The position numbers and the translations under genes are program-made. 64,000 nt of DNA, taken from assembly GCA_028015205.1 (NCBI GenBank), contig CM051514.1:34054150-34118149 (forward strand). The letters run 5' to 3'. Source of the DNA: Mytilisepta virgata (Eukaryota; Mollusca; Bivalvia; Mytilida; Mytilidae). Below the pieces are notes generated by a model. The model was not told where the DNA came from and ran no database searches. It saw nothing but the letters and a program-made list of their open reading frames with translations. Below are positions 41,401 to 44,155 of the stretch, in pieces. The stretch's first letter is position 1, and each line of letters starts with the position of its first letter.

Positions 41401-43495
41401 TAATAAAATTATCTAAATATGTTCATAAACTGAAATCTCAAGAATTTTTATTATGTTCACAGGTGAAACTGGCTGGGAAAAACAAAAAAGTTACGACCAA
41501 TATACTTAATACAAACAATGGTGTAACACATTTATCAATGACGGGTCTTAACTTACCAGATGATATTTATACGGCAGATGTCACTGCTGTAAACTCAATG
41601 TATCTCAGAAGTACTGATGTATCTTCAAATATGACAATATATACCTCTCCTGTTTTAGTTACTGGTATGTTGAGTATATTTGAATTTCTAAACTAAACAC
41701 GCATAAAATTATTTGTGAGAATATGGCTTACCTTCCCGATCCCTACATGTCACTTTTAGATGTTATAGAAGTTGTTTATGACCATATGGGCATCAAGATT
41801 TTTCAAAAATTATGTCATATTTTTTCAAGTTTCTTCTTTCTATTGATACCATACAGAGCCTTAAATTGTGTTCAATCCTTTTTCGCATAATAAAGCAAAC
41901 ATCGGTAAAATAACATATTTATTATTGTTTGATAAATTTGTATCAATCATCTGCAACGTTTCTGTGGAACTAAAAAGTTTTAATAAAAGAACGGATCTCT
42001 TTTCGAAAGACCTATAATTACTGTGACAATGAAGTAAAGTCGAGAAATGCCAAAGGGATATTCGGAGGAGGGGGAAATTGAAAACAACTGACAAACTCCG
42101 GCGAACAACGAAGACAAGACCAAAACAATACAAACATTACACTTAAAAACTAAAAACATATGAACAATATGGACCCCACAAAAAACCGGGGGTAGACTCG
42201 GGTGACCCTGAAGAGTAAGCAGTCTCGGCTTCCTGCAGGACACCCGCCATGCTGTCCATGTCACATCTGGTATGAGGAAGGTACAACATCAACTGAATAG
42301 GTCCATTTTCATTTGGGAAACGGTTTTTCCATACATGTCAACCAAGTCATGATGACGTTCATAAAACTTTAATAAGGATGACTGCAACTTAGGAGAAACA
42401 TGCCCCTGAAGATATTTTCATGTCATTACATAGTGTCTTACATGTAATTTGTTTTGCCCAATTGCACTTTTTTTCAATCCGAAATGGTAAAAATACAAAA
42501 GAGCAATTTTATTCTAAAATTTGATACGTAATTATGTACATTACATGTTTTGAGTTTGCCTACTCTCAGATTAAAAAAAGTTTTTTTGAAAATAAAATAA
42601 CTTGAATCCAATTAAATAAAACAGTAAAAAATCTAACAATCTAACAATTCGGTTCATATTTTTATATAAAAAACAAGACCAAAACCGGATCTGGACCTGC
42701 GTCGCAGCATGGAATTCATTGATCAGCTGCACGACAGATCCCAAAATTGCTTTCACACTACAACAAAACATTATCAAGCTGCAGACAACACATAAAACAA
42801 TTCCCTTTTGTAGAAGCCAAGAAAACTTTCACAGAATTTTTTCTGGTGTTTTGAGTATTGTTGAATTTTAAACTATCGGAAAACAGGATGTGGCTGCACA
42901 ACAGATCCAAAAATAGCGTACACGCTACAACTCAACATTATCAAGCTGCAGACAAAATATAAAACCATTCCCTTTTGTAGAATCAAGAAAACGTTCACGA
43001 ACTTTTTTGTAGTATTTTTTTTTGTTGAATGTTTATCGGCAAACAGATCCAAAAATTGCTTACACGCTACAACTCAACATTATGAAGCTGCAGACAAAAT
43101 ATATAATCATTCCCCTACGTAGAAGCCAAGAAGACTGACGAAAGTTCCCTACCCACAATCTCTCGGACGGACGGTAAAAAGATGTGTTATTATTTATTTG
43201 TTTGTACTGTCTCTTCAAAGGTATTGGAGTATCTATAAGTAACAGAGATGGAATTATCTTTGTGAGTTGGAAAGGATGTTTTCAGTATCCAGGACACCTG
43301 ATGTATGAAGTATCTGTAGGATCAAGTGCGGGAGGCGCTGACGTTATACAATGGCAAGAAACATTAAATGATTTCATGGAACTTCAAATACCTGATAAAT
43401 TCAAGGATAAATCGGATCTTACGTTATACTTCTATATTAATGGTATAGGAGACAATGGGGAAAATACATTTTTAAAGGCTGACATCTCAGTTTAA
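1..43495 (+). CDS. Giant Fn3-like repeat extracellular protein, 3' part of gene (overall entry; exons listed separately)
   Basis: Thirty-six exons (415-633 to 43221-43495), each with AG acceptor and GT donor (one GC donor), join phase-consistently into 7,140 nt ending in TAA at 43493-43495. The product shows about 19 units of roughly 100 residues. Each has a core Trp before a 'GF.D..SGI..Y' segment, a 'YyvtV.a.N.AG' strand and a 'DGV.vD.tPP..G' linker, which is fibronectin type III-like topology. A Cys-rich module and a galactose-binding-like module are inserted. The last exon ends in DISV with no membrane segment, so a secreted or matrix role is inferred. The 5' end and signal peptide lie outside the window. 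No specific function or symbol is recognised; Pfam may score these repeats poorly. Introns carry most of the window's mobile elements. Confidence 0.85.
76..414 (+). other. Intron, AT-rich
   Basis: No repeat or clear exon seen. It should contain a linker exon of length 2 mod 3, or that exon has been lost; a possible acceptor lies at 186-187. Confidence 0.4.
415..633 (+). CDS. Exon 2, Fn3-like unit 1
   Basis: Phase 0 in, 0 out. It begins LLLNWKPGINDTLIYDYEIG, with the core Trp and the Y.y.iG strand, and ends with FYIVIKTITKSDVQNIQ before GTAATT. The acceptor is a TTTTAG. Confidence 0.8.
900..2960 (+). repeat. Dispersed bivalve-type repeat with internal ~150-bp tandem units
   Basis: About ten diverged units carry 'GGAAGCATCTATGGGAGG' and 'TGGCCACCATGGGC' motifs, near 1037, 1158, 1308, 1460, 1605, 1753, 1908, 2051, 2204 and 2600. 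Spacing is mostly 145-155 bp. The block opens with 'GTGAGCTTTTGTCATCACTTGG' -like sequence and closes with 'AGGTGAGCGATAGAGGCTC'. The same ends recur at 24190-24680 (inverted) and 32915-34365. The class is unknown to me. A PLE tail is inserted at 2222-2482. Confidence 0.7.
2222..2482 (-). mobile_element. Penelope-like element 3' tail, family A, inverted
   Basis: This is the reverse complement of the tail at about 6010-6270 (from the CCACCGATTTGTGACTTCC side to the AAAGGACAAATATACC side). Only the non-coding tail is present, so it is a 5'-truncated insertion. It interrupts the ~150-bp tandem array, which resumes near 2490. Confidence 0.8.
2961..3302. other. Intronic stretch without recognised feature
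   Basis: T-rich sequence with no splice-compatible exon or recognisable repeat. Confidence 0.4.
3306..3713. mobile_element. PIF/Harbinger-like MITE, 408 bp
   Basis: Terminal inverted repeats start GGCCAATTAAAATTAATT on the left; the right end reads GGCCAACTAAAATTAATT on the opposite strand. They are flanked by TTA at 3303-3305 and 3714-3716. A 3-bp TWA target duplication with GGCC termini is the PIF/Harbinger signature. No ORF. Confidence 0.8.
3717..4470. repeat. AT-rich intron with a short direct repeat
   Basis: A ~30-bp motif containing 'CATACTAGGC' and 'TTAAATATGCATTTTT' occurs twice, near 4040 and 4097. Nothing else is recognised up to the exon at 4471. Confidence 0.5.
4471..4627 (+). 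CDS. Exon 3, linker and start of Fn3-like unit 2
   Basis: Phase 0 in, 1 out. It reads SVGPIIIDSTAPRFNG (the D.TAP linker), then LVANWSSDSF with the core Trp, ending LLYEYSL plus one base before GTATGA. Confidence 0.85.
4790..6280 (+). pseudogene. Penelope-like retroelement (family A), reverse transcriptase, broken
   Basis: Reverse-transcriptase blocks run in order: FYWIPKLHKNPFKQRYIAG near 4873; KTFDFSTLYTTIPH (catalytic Asp block) near 5118; IGIPMGTNCAPLLADLFLYS near 5389; FRYIDDVLSL (YIDD active site) near 5518; and a thumb region ending DLFPLS at 5997. The reading is broken by a TGA at 5070-5072 and by one extra T in the T run at 5201-5207, so this copy is dead. No GIY-YIG domain follows. 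A ~270-bp non-coding tail ends near 6280. The copy lies wholly within the intron between exons 3 and 4. The RT type resembles Penelope-like elements; a related EN-lacking lineage is possible. Confidence 0.85.
6281..6630. other. Intronic stretch without recognised feature
   Basis: AT-rich; open frames here are short and without recognisable motifs. Confidence 0.4.
6636..6870. mobile_element. Foldback MITE-like inverted repeat
   Basis: Left arm (about 6636-6710, with AAAACCAAATACAAATA and AAAAGTAAAAATT) is complementary to the right arm (about 6793-6870, with TATTTGGTTTT and AATTTTTACTTTTAAC). The arms are ~75 bp and the spacer ~80 bp. It ends about 28 bp before an acceptor. Ends and target duplication are unresolved. 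Confidence 0.6.
6899..7179 (+). CDS. Exon 4, rest of Fn3-like unit 2 and linker
   Basis: Phase 1 in, 0 out. It starts GHCEYSTDV across the junction, includes DYYVTIKVTNLAGLSIAATS, and ends PVAGVVYDIDP..SDIFE before GTGCGT. Confidence 0.85.
7328..8163. mobile_element. Candidate non-autonomous DNA transposon with ~27-bp inverted ends
   Basis: The left end TGAACGTGTAATGCCCCAAA matches the reverse complement of the right end (TGAACGTGTAACGCACCAAA). Subterminal regions on both sides are rich in GCGT/CGTG words. Target duplication and superfamily are not resolved. Confidence 0.55.
8185..8345 (+). repeat. Degenerate tRNA-derived SINE fragment
   Basis: The region resembles the SINE at 44436-44701: AGATTGGTCTAGTTAGTTC (A-box region), then TTCTACCGAAGATCGG against TCCTACCGAAGGTCGG and CACTCCGGATTCATC against TACTCCGGCTTCCTC. 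Confidence 0.6.
8346..9219. repeat. Intron end with short dispersed duplications
   Basis: 'ATACTATTCTTTGATA' -like text occurs near 8575 and again near 8910, each followed by '..GATGCATAAGATGTG' -like sequence, suggesting a degraded repeat. Otherwise nothing is recognised. Confidence 0.35.
9220..9420 (+). CDS. Exon 5, Fn3-like unit 3
   Basis: Phase 0 in, 0 out, exactly 67 codons. It contains LDSLAVKWTPFYHP (core Trp) and LHYKICVGTMIGYCDV, then a GTATAT donor. The intron that follows (9421-10302) is AT-rich and otherwise featureless. Confidence 0.85.
10303..10429 (+). CDS. Exon 6, last strand of unit 3 and linker
   Basis: Phase 0 in, 1 out. It reads KYFIMVEGVSKAGNVSISTD then GVTVLDNKTQ..RINDGHNVT. 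Confidence 0.85.
11065..11311. repeat. ~250-bp dispersed repeat, copy 1
   Basis: Nearly identical to 16036-16286. It starts ATTTAGATGGTAGGATGAAT and ends CAATGTTGATTTACAATAAA. No inverted ends are evident; the class is unknown. The rest of the intron (10430-11447) is AT-rich. Confidence 0.8.
11448..11482 (+). CDS. Exon 7, 35-nt micro-exon
   Basis: The acceptor CTTTCTTTTAG and donor GTAAAT bracket 35 nt coding (E)NVKLKNSHHDM. It is the only way found to carry phase 1 from exon 6 to phase 0 at exon 8, and it keeps the frame open. Confidence 0.7.
11483..11917. other. Intron 7, no recognised feature
   Basis: An open frame of 105 codons (11543-11860) shows no Fn3-like motif and no fitting splice phase, so it was not annotated. 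Confidence 0.4.
11918..12062 (+). CDS. Exon 8, Fn3-like unit 4
   Basis: Phase 0 in, 1 out. It reads NVAPAYLDEDIDFQ, then TLEAYWKIPSSYSDI with the core Trp, ending KKSPVG. Confidence 0.8.
12063..12463. other. Intron 8, no recognised feature
   Basis: AT-rich sequence without recognisable repeat. Confidence 0.4.
12464..12678 (+). CDS. Exon 9, rest of unit 4 and linker
   Basis: Phase 1 in, 0 out. GITYRIKVKVCAGRICF gives the Y.i.V..C strand; the linker is KPVTGGMVVDLYTGK before GTAAGA. Confidence 0.85.
12679..13131. other. Intron 9, no recognised feature
   Basis: Short open frames only. 'GTTTTTTGCTCTTTTATG' -like text resembles tails of dispersed repeats elsewhere in the window but could not be aligned confidently. 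Confidence 0.35.
13132..13293 (+). CDS. Exon 10, Fn3-like unit 5
   Basis: Phase 0 in, 0 out, 54 codons. It starts IVVTIERMYDPDIEDEQ and includes VDTYEWSITDNN. The donor is GTTAGT after NNTH. Confidence 0.8.
13381..13443. repeat. (TA)n microsatellite
   Basis: About 31 TA dinucleotides, directly upstream of the GIY-YIG element. Confidence 0.95.
13481..14403 (+). mobile_element. PLE-derived element: GIY-YIG endonuclease ORF between inverted ~232-bp repeats
   Basis: The left arm 13481-13712 is the near-perfect reverse complement of the right arm 14171-14403. Between them lies one ORF. TA microsatellites flank both sides (13381-13443; about 14402-14440). Penelope-like elements are known to have direct or inverted terminal repeats and a GIY-YIG nuclease. 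Here the reverse transcriptase is missing, so this is an internally deleted PLE or a foldback derivative. Confidence 0.85.
13721..14173 (+). CDS. GIY-YIG endonuclease fragment of Penelope-like element
   Basis: Uninterrupted, about 150 codons; the start is not an ATG, so it is the C-terminal part of a larger ancestral ORF. It shows a Cys cluster (CKDKRCETCKYIHSG), then IYCIKCPNCNEIYIGQTGNT, the GIY-YIG core with the CxxC of PLE nucleases. Next come LTKRMTVHRQQV (catalytic Arg/His region) and ESESLREIKERNFIKKF (Glu region). It ends at 14171-14173, at the edge of the right inverted arm. Its open state suggests a fairly recent insertion. Expected role in the family: nicking target DNA for element insertion. 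Confidence 0.85.
   Translation: MKRLLTKARFDPQQNEEPKVVSPCKDKRCETCKYIHSGPDITTKDGTKIYTNANMNCKSANLIYCIKCPNCNEIYIGQTGNTLTKRMTVHRQQVREEAYRQIPLSAHIETCGGGNFFIFPFFKMKQESESLREIKERNFIKKFKAVLNGH
14403..14440. repeat. (TA)n microsatellite with short TG run
   Basis: A TA run then GTGTGTGTGACTAATAC. The word GACTAATA occurs at both ends of this run (14398 and 14449), a possible duplication at the element border. Confidence 0.9.
14770..14965 (+). CDS. Exon 11, rest of unit 5
   Basis: Phase 0 in, 1 out. LFVRGINKAGVSAEVSADI gives the N.AG strand. The acceptor is TTTTTTGCAG, the donor GTATAT. Confidence 0.85.
15296..16470 (-). pseudogene. Penelope-like element, family B, RT part and tail, with a nested insertion
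   Basis: On the minus strand: IPMGTNCAP..LFLYSYKADF near 16400-16340, then FNFSFRYIDDM (YIDD active site) near 16030-15990, then LEIKDNSDT and SNIPET..YGVNISQL to about 15740. A non-coding tail follows to 15296 with 'ACCCCACCAAAAACCGGGGG' on the plus strand. The coding part is split at 16036-16286 by an unrelated repeat. It is a 5'-truncated, dead copy. Confidence 0.85.
16036..16286. repeat. ~250-bp dispersed repeat, copy 2, nested in PLE
   Basis: Copy of 11065-11311 lying exactly between the 'ADFMDGLL' and 'FRYIDDM' parts of the minus-strand reverse transcriptase. It is therefore a true insertion, younger than that PLE copy. Confidence 0.85.
16471..16745 (-). repeat. Inverted copy of the repeat at 24030-24190
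   Basis: Contains TCTATACAGTATTGTCATAC and GATGCATAGGGATACAGCAT, the reverse complement of text near 24030-24190 ('..CTGTATAGAAAT..', 'TGTATCCCTGTGCATC'). Confidence 0.7.
16822..17064 (+). CDS. Exon 12, Fn3-like unit 6
   Basis: Phase 1 in, 1 out. It reads DHEYGKGIDYTSNTDWTEPD, then SFVWGVIEVLANSAERYY, with Cys in DPCSHPDVISCGYT. The donor GTAATA is chosen over read-through because it restores phase with exon 13. Confidence 0.75.
17150..17300. repeat. Dispersed repeat, copy 1 (partner 26500-26710)
   Basis: Both copies have 'CTGTACCAA.TC.GACTATCC', 'TTGATTGATTG' and 'TATGTCATTGTTGACCTTTC' followed by 'CCATTTTGTT'. It resembles the 3' region of an unclassified bivalve repeat. Confidence 0.7.
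17301..17879. other. Intron 12, remainder
   Basis: AT-rich, nothing recognised. Confidence 0.4.
17880..18100 (+). CDS. Exon 13, rest of unit 6 and canonical linker
   Basis: Phase 1 in, 0 out. GHRYIVCVHAQQ gives the late strand. SDGVTVDLTPPSPGNVWIG is the clearest example of the linker shared by the units. Confidence 0.9.
18121..18330 (+). repeat. Duplicated intron segment A with relic exon
   Basis: Matches 25675-25880 along its length. At 18221-18291, after an AAATTATAG acceptor, it reads EFIVNWEQCYSNFHQSTC then YVAEK, an Fn3-like strand with a Trp, before AAG/GTTGCT. The phase does not fit exon 13 or 14 and a stop follows, so it is a relic rather than an exon of this transcript. Confidence 0.65.
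18331..18834. other. Intron 13, remainder
   Basis: No repeat or exon recognised. Confidence 0.4.
18835..18940 (+). CDS. Exon 14, Fn3-like unit 7 start
   Basis: Phase 0 in, 1 out. TSSTDLYVIWDSFLDVEEHD carries the core Trp; it ends GIAKYEISV with donor GTAAGG. Confidence 0.85.
18941..19266. other. Intron 14, no recognised feature
   Basis: AT-rich. Confidence 0.4.
19267..19383 (+). CDS. Exon 15, middle of unit 7
   Basis: Phase 1 in, 1 out. GSTEDGVDIIDHMN, then DLRLQNGHYYYTKIT, the Y-rich strand preceding a GTACTA donor. Confidence 0.85.
19384..20154. other. Intron 15, no recognised feature
   Basis: Contains small open frames but no recognisable motif or repeat. Confidence 0.4.
20155..20290 (+). 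CDS. Exon 16, end of unit 7 and linker
   Basis: Phase 1 in, 2 out. AYDFLNRSTSVKADAVKID then ITSPEITE, ending LSEIFA and a split Cys codon. Confidence 0.8.
20600..21250 (+). repeat. Dispersed repeat, reference (uninterrupted) copy
   Basis: Homologous to 56820-58335: TTGACGTCAAACAATAGGAA, CATTACTATGACGT, 'GTAAGGGGCATCTCC', 'GATAATTACGTAG', 'TAGCATGGATTATTTACC'. It lacks both insertions present in the other copy and so shows the empty sites. Confidence 0.8.
21863..22215 (+). repeat. tRNA-derived SINE
   Basis: The pol III A box region GTGGTTTAGTGGTCAGCGC and B box TAGTTCGATTCCCG are about 50 bp apart. A body follows with CTTGCTGTCCCGTGTTAAGG and CTTAGCACGTTAAAGA, typical of metazoan/mollusc SINE cores, ending near CCACTATAAATAGATAAG. 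The anticodon stem no longer folds as a functional tRNA. Confidence 0.8.
22216..22940. other. Intron 16 sequence of unknown type
   Basis: Includes a palindrome ACGATAACTCTTATCGT near 22382; otherwise unassigned. Confidence 0.35.
23440..23620 (+). CDS. Exon 17, Fn3-like unit 8
   Basis: Phase 2 in, 0 out. WTDVFIDKESGISYYNWGIG is a textbook core segment of these units. It then reads YEGQDDVLSF and ends GHSYIITIK before GTAAGA. Confidence 0.9.
24030..25380 (+). repeat. Compound repeat with ~148-bp tandem units
   Basis: Units carry 'TTTTTGAAAATCAAAATTCTAAAACCTTA..CATCTA..ACAGT.TGTGACAATACTGTATA' style text, starting near 24110, 24730, 24900, 25055 and 25200, and 'GAGTTTAGGTCACAAG'. The block ends with 'GGACAGACGGACAGAGG'. 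A member of the 900-2960 family lies inverted inside it (24190-24680). Confidence 0.7.
24190..24680 (-). repeat. Inverted member of the 900-2960 / 32915-34365 repeat family
   Basis: Reverse-complement ends: 'GAGGCTCTCAAGAACCTG..CGCTCACCTGG' at the left and 'ACGCCAAGTGATGAGAATAG' with 'CTCACTTGACC' at the right. Confidence 0.7.
25675..25880 (+). repeat. Duplicated intron segment B with dead relic exon
   Basis: Copy of 18121-18330. The relic exon (25775-25838) now has TGA where copy A has the Trp codon, and a 7-bp loss, so it cannot code. Confidence 0.65.
25967..26243 (+). CDS. Exon 18, linker and Fn3-like unit 9
   Basis: Phase 0 in, 1 out. GFNNAGLVAMTSS, linker QPVAGRVYDGHPDVVS, then NNLSAHWEGFHDPHTVIKNY and FVHIGTCRGCDDVL. 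Confidence 0.9.
26500..26710. repeat. Dispersed repeat, copy 2 (partner 17150-17300)
   Basis: Shares TATGTCATTGTTGACCTTTC and the preceding pyrimidine-rich text with 17150-17300. Confidence 0.7.
26839..27025 (+). CDS. Exon 19, end of unit 9 and linker
   Basis: Phase 1 in, 2 out. SGFKYYTTVTACNTADMC, then SDGVLIDNSPPTDGLVQDGT, ending in a split Arg codon before GTGAGA. Confidence 0.9.
27154..27359 (+). CDS. Exon 20, Fn3-like unit 10
   Basis: Phase 2 in, 1 out; the preceding intron is only 128 bp. ITAKWHGFVDSQSGIDRYV and IRAGTIPGLDDLV, ending NRIYITVRAYNKA. This is the most complete single-exon Fn3-like unit. Confidence 0.9.
27480..27690 (-). mobile_element. Retroelement tail related to the PLE families
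   Basis: Ends with TAGGTGCTCCGGAAGGGTAA, shared with PLE tails at 2222-2482 and 15296-15480. The upstream part differs, so this is a third tail family. No coding part is present. Confidence 0.6.
27691..28565. other. Intron 20, remainder
   Basis: AT-rich; nothing recognised. Confidence 0.4.
28566..28798 (+). CDS. Exon 21, linker and Fn3-like unit 11
   Basis: Phase 1 in, 0 out. ATSNGFLIDTSAPFILQEPT linker, then VLKVEWTVEDKESFIERQY with the core Trp. Confidence 0.85.
28990..29143 (+). CDS. Exon 22, end of unit 11
   Basis: Phase 0 in, 1 out. YTGLDLHDGGIYSVKIIVCN, then KILVDSSPPTP at the GTACGT donor. Confidence 0.9.
29620..30168 (-). mobile_element. Possible solo LTR
   Basis: On the minus strand the block starts TGTGGCC and ends CCGTAACA (TG..CA). 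It has TATATATACGGACG as a possible TATA region and an AATAAA-like run near the end. An internal ~33-bp direct duplication (TAACGTAAATAAAAGTGTGT twice, 29850-29905) is visible. No clear target duplication was found, so the class is tentative. Confidence 0.4.
30238..30416 (+). CDS. Exon 23, Fn3-like unit 12, GC donor
   Basis: Phase 1 in, 0 out. LHICWLGFSDVHSGIDSYFV and SVGMEYMADDLNK. It ends AAG followed by GCATGT. Only a GC donor keeps the frame open into exon 24; the nearby GT would give a stop. Confidence 0.75.
30488..30665 (-). mobile_element. PLE family B tail fragment
   Basis: Shares 'GTCAAGAAATATCAAAGGG', 'AACAACGAAGACAAGACC' and 'ACCGGGGGTAGACTCAGG' with 15296-15470 and 42032-42210. 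Tail only. Confidence 0.75.
30666..31071. other. Intron 23, remainder
   Basis: Nothing recognised. Confidence 0.4.
31072..31215 (+). CDS. Exon 24, end of unit 12
   Basis: Phase 0 in, 0 out, 48 codons. IPGKPMQFYHNESSIHY, ending YQHIFISVWAVNK before GTAAAT. Confidence 0.85.
31216..31611. other. Intron 24, no recognised feature
   Basis: AT-rich. Confidence 0.4.
31612..31780 (+). CDS. Exon 25, cysteine-rich module
   Basis: Phase 0 in, 1 out. VGLWSSMIHSQFQLIPGG, then RRCSALSCIGHCVCSPRNSH and CSLNGDICND. Six Cys within 26 residues suggest a small disulfide-bonded knot, unlike the neighbouring Fn3-like units. Confidence 0.85.
32062..32203 (+). CDS. Exon 26, Fn3-like unit 13, first half
   Basis: Phase 1 in, 2 out. 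LTSHTADGVKFTPSNCFLAA then QWKIVRNQGLKPK and a Trp codon split by the intron. The preceding intron 31781-32061 is unremarkable. Confidence 0.85.
32517..32638 (+). CDS. Exon 27, unit 13 continued
   Basis: Phase 2 in, 1 out. WYEWSVGLTSKGKPEGI, ending TEAVYNLKK before GTACCA. Confidence 0.85.
32639..32914. other. Intron 27, first part
   Basis: AT-rich, no feature. Confidence 0.4.
32915..34365 (+). repeat. Dispersed bivalve-type repeat, long member
   Basis: Begins like the 900-2960 family (GTGAGCTATTGCCATCACTT) and ends 'AACAGGTGAGCGATTCAGGC'. Inside, a ~400-bp block occurs twice (about 33000-33340 and 33420-33850; shared 'CCTGAATTGTTAATTTTAA'). It is followed by four ~110-bp units with 'TCCATAGCAACC' (33890-34240). 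Confidence 0.75.
34410..34549 (+). CDS. Exon 28, end of unit 13
   Basis: Phase 1 in, 0 out. MVTYSVFVRVWYDNNIYAVF, then ITVLSSPPVVNDLQGVN before GTGAGT. Confidence 0.85.
34785..34935 (+). CDS. Exon 29, Fn3-like unit 14
   Basis: Phase 0 in, 1 out. GSLFEVSWKNVFLSMKNSI and FHVYLSTFPG. The acceptor AATTATAAAG is weak but required by phase. Confidence 0.75.
34936..35273. other. Intron 29, no recognised feature
   Basis: AT-rich. Confidence 0.4.
35274..35477 (+). CDS. Exon 30, end of unit 14 and linker
   Basis: Phase 1 in, 1 out. LDMKPGVRYYSNVLVSTFSG, then NGITVDSSPPVAGIVYDGI. Confidence 0.9.
35478..36040. other. Intron 30, no recognised feature
   Basis: Contains a short inverted repeat TGACTTTAAAGTCA near 35828; otherwise nothing. 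Confidence 0.4.
36041..36244 (+). CDS. Exon 31, Fn3-like unit 15
   Basis: Phase 1 in, 1 out. DIISANWHGFTDNGCSIIRY, HWCVGDDLAENVC, ending LPTHIPN. Confidence 0.9.
36245..36683. other. Intron 31, no recognised feature
   Basis: AT-rich with a T-rich tract before the next acceptor. Confidence 0.4.
36684..37454 (+). CDS. Exon 32: linker, galactose-binding/DUF642-like domain, start of unit 16
   Basis: At 771 nt this is by far the largest exon. It starts with the end of unit 15 (TSDGVTIDITAPVPVKIEP). Then, from 36812 to 37319 (~169 residues), it has NLVMNPSFENTGG, ESWYKSYDDDC, GRSFVFIRGKIHQTIKGMIP, GEVYRISFVTSHAPQ and GLLVDYIRIQK. The 'NL..NPSFE..W', 'G.i.Q.i.G..Y.iSF.t' and closing 'vDyi.i' pattern is that of DUF642/CBM-type galactose-binding jelly rolls. 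After it, IHAAWYFEDSESPIVEYLWA begins unit 16. Sugar binding is inferred from the fold pattern only. Confidence 0.85.
37455..37671. other. Intron 32, first part
   Basis: No feature recognised. Confidence 0.4.
37672..37858 (-). mobile_element. PLE family B tail fragment
   Basis: Shares 'GTCAAGAAATACCAAAGGGG', 'ACATGGACCCCACCAAAAAA' and 'GTAGACTCAGGTGCTCC' with the other family B tails. Confidence 0.75.
37859..38632. other. Intron 32, remainder
   Basis: Several overlapping short open frames on both strands, none with recognisable motifs. Confidence 0.4.
38633..38845 (+). CDS. Exon 33, rest of unit 16 and linker
   Basis: Phase 1 in, 1 out. TIHVTVVAVNAAGLSAKSHS, then FFVDLTPPEILYVNDGT before GTATGT. 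Confidence 0.9.
39125..39220 (+). CDS. Exon 34, Fn3-like unit 17 start
   Basis: Phase 1 in, 1 out. VISTNWNARDPDSEIEFCEW then SV and donor GTAAGT. Confidence 0.9.
39232..39531. mobile_element. hAT-like MITE, ~300 bp
   Basis: Termini CAGGGGCGTTTCCAGG and, on the other strand at the right end, CAGGGGCGGGTCCAGG. They are flanked by GCAAT on both sides, a possible 5-bp target duplication. CAGGGGCGG..CCAGG ends are typical of hAT-type MITEs, whose duplications are usually 8 bp. A related inner part recurs at 45262-45440. Confidence 0.7.
39564..40150 (+). pseudogene. Penelope-like element family A, 5'-truncated dead copy
   Basis: Matches 5599-6275: ASYLDLFLEID and TKLYDKRDDF remain readable, then stops follow (TAA near 39749). 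About 110 bp of the tail is deleted near 39976 relative to the longer copy. Confidence 0.85.
40606..40934 (+). CDS. Exon 35, rest of unit 17, linker, start of unit 18
   Basis: Phase 1 in, 0 out. RKVYVTIRCHNSAGLHVTAS, SDGVVVSDVPPSSEHAV, then SIRMKWSGFFDTFGVMSFN. Confidence 0.9.
40935..41462. other. Intron 35, no recognised feature
   Basis: AT-rich. Confidence 0.4.
41463..41664 (+). CDS. Exon 36, end of unit 18
   Basis: Phase 0 in, 1 out. LNLPDDIYTADVTAVNSMYL, then MTIYTSPVLVT before GTATGT. Confidence 0.85.
42032..42404 (-). mobile_element. PLE family B tail fragment, longest tail-only copy
   Basis: Aligns with 15296-15660: 'AAAACCGGGGGTAGACTC', 'TTCCTGCAGGACACCCGCCA', 'TTTCATTTGGGAAACGG' and 'GTCAACCAAGTCATGATG'. 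Confidence 0.8.
42690..43165. repeat. Three ~150-bp tandem units
   Basis: Each unit has 'ACAGATCC.AAAAT.GC', 'ACACGCTACAACTCAACATT' and 'AAGCTGCAGACAAAATATA' text, near 42735, 42905 and 43030. It ends 'CTCGGACGGACGG'. Confidence 0.8.
43221..43495 (+). CDS. Exon 37, terminal exon, Fn3-like unit 19
   Basis: Phase 1 in, stop TAA at 43493-43495. GIIFVSWKGCFQYPGHLMYE, VSVGSSAGGADVIQW, SDLTLYFYINGIGDNG, end LKADISV. No hydrophobic C-terminal segment, so no membrane anchor is visible. Confidence 0.9.
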
Positions 43496-44155
43496 TAAAA
43501 ACGTTTCTTTTATTAGAAGATTGAGTTTATTTTTACGAAATACTGATATGACATATATGTTCTCAATTTCAAGTTTTAATTTTACGAAATTTTAAGTCGG
43601 ATTTCTATACTGAATCGTAAGAGCAGTTGTATATTTTGTAAATGTCTATATTATGACTTTGTATGTTGATACCAAAATGTATAGACTTGTGAATCAAAAG
43701 TCAGATAAAGATGATCAAATTTTAAGTCTTATTTTTCTGTAACCCCATTGCACACATGATTATCCTGAGTGTCTTTCATATAAAGGTACTTATGTTTCAA
43801 ATTTTATGAAAAATCTTTAAAAATGTGACCGGTATATAACTAATTTCTTTACGCCTTTCCATTTCGAGGCGAAAAGGGTGATTTTAATTCGGCAATCATC
43901 GCACCTGCATTAGGAATCTTAATAATAAAAGCTAACAGAAATCTTTATTACTCTTCCTAGATTTAATTTTCAAATGAACATAAATGAAAACTATAGATTG
44001 TATGTCTGTAAGACACAGATGCCCCGTCCTCCTGAACATCGAATTCCGATCTCATATTTATGTTGGGAAATGGTTTTGAAAATTATTTTAAATATATCCT
44101 GATTAACGTTTACCCATTAAAACTAATGGATCCACAGTAATTCTGTTTATTAAAT
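43496..44155 (+). other. 3' UTR and downstream region
   Basis: AATAAA overlaps the stop (43494-43499), probably too close to be the only signal. A second AATAAA-type run lies near 43921. No other gene recognised. Confidence 0.4.
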
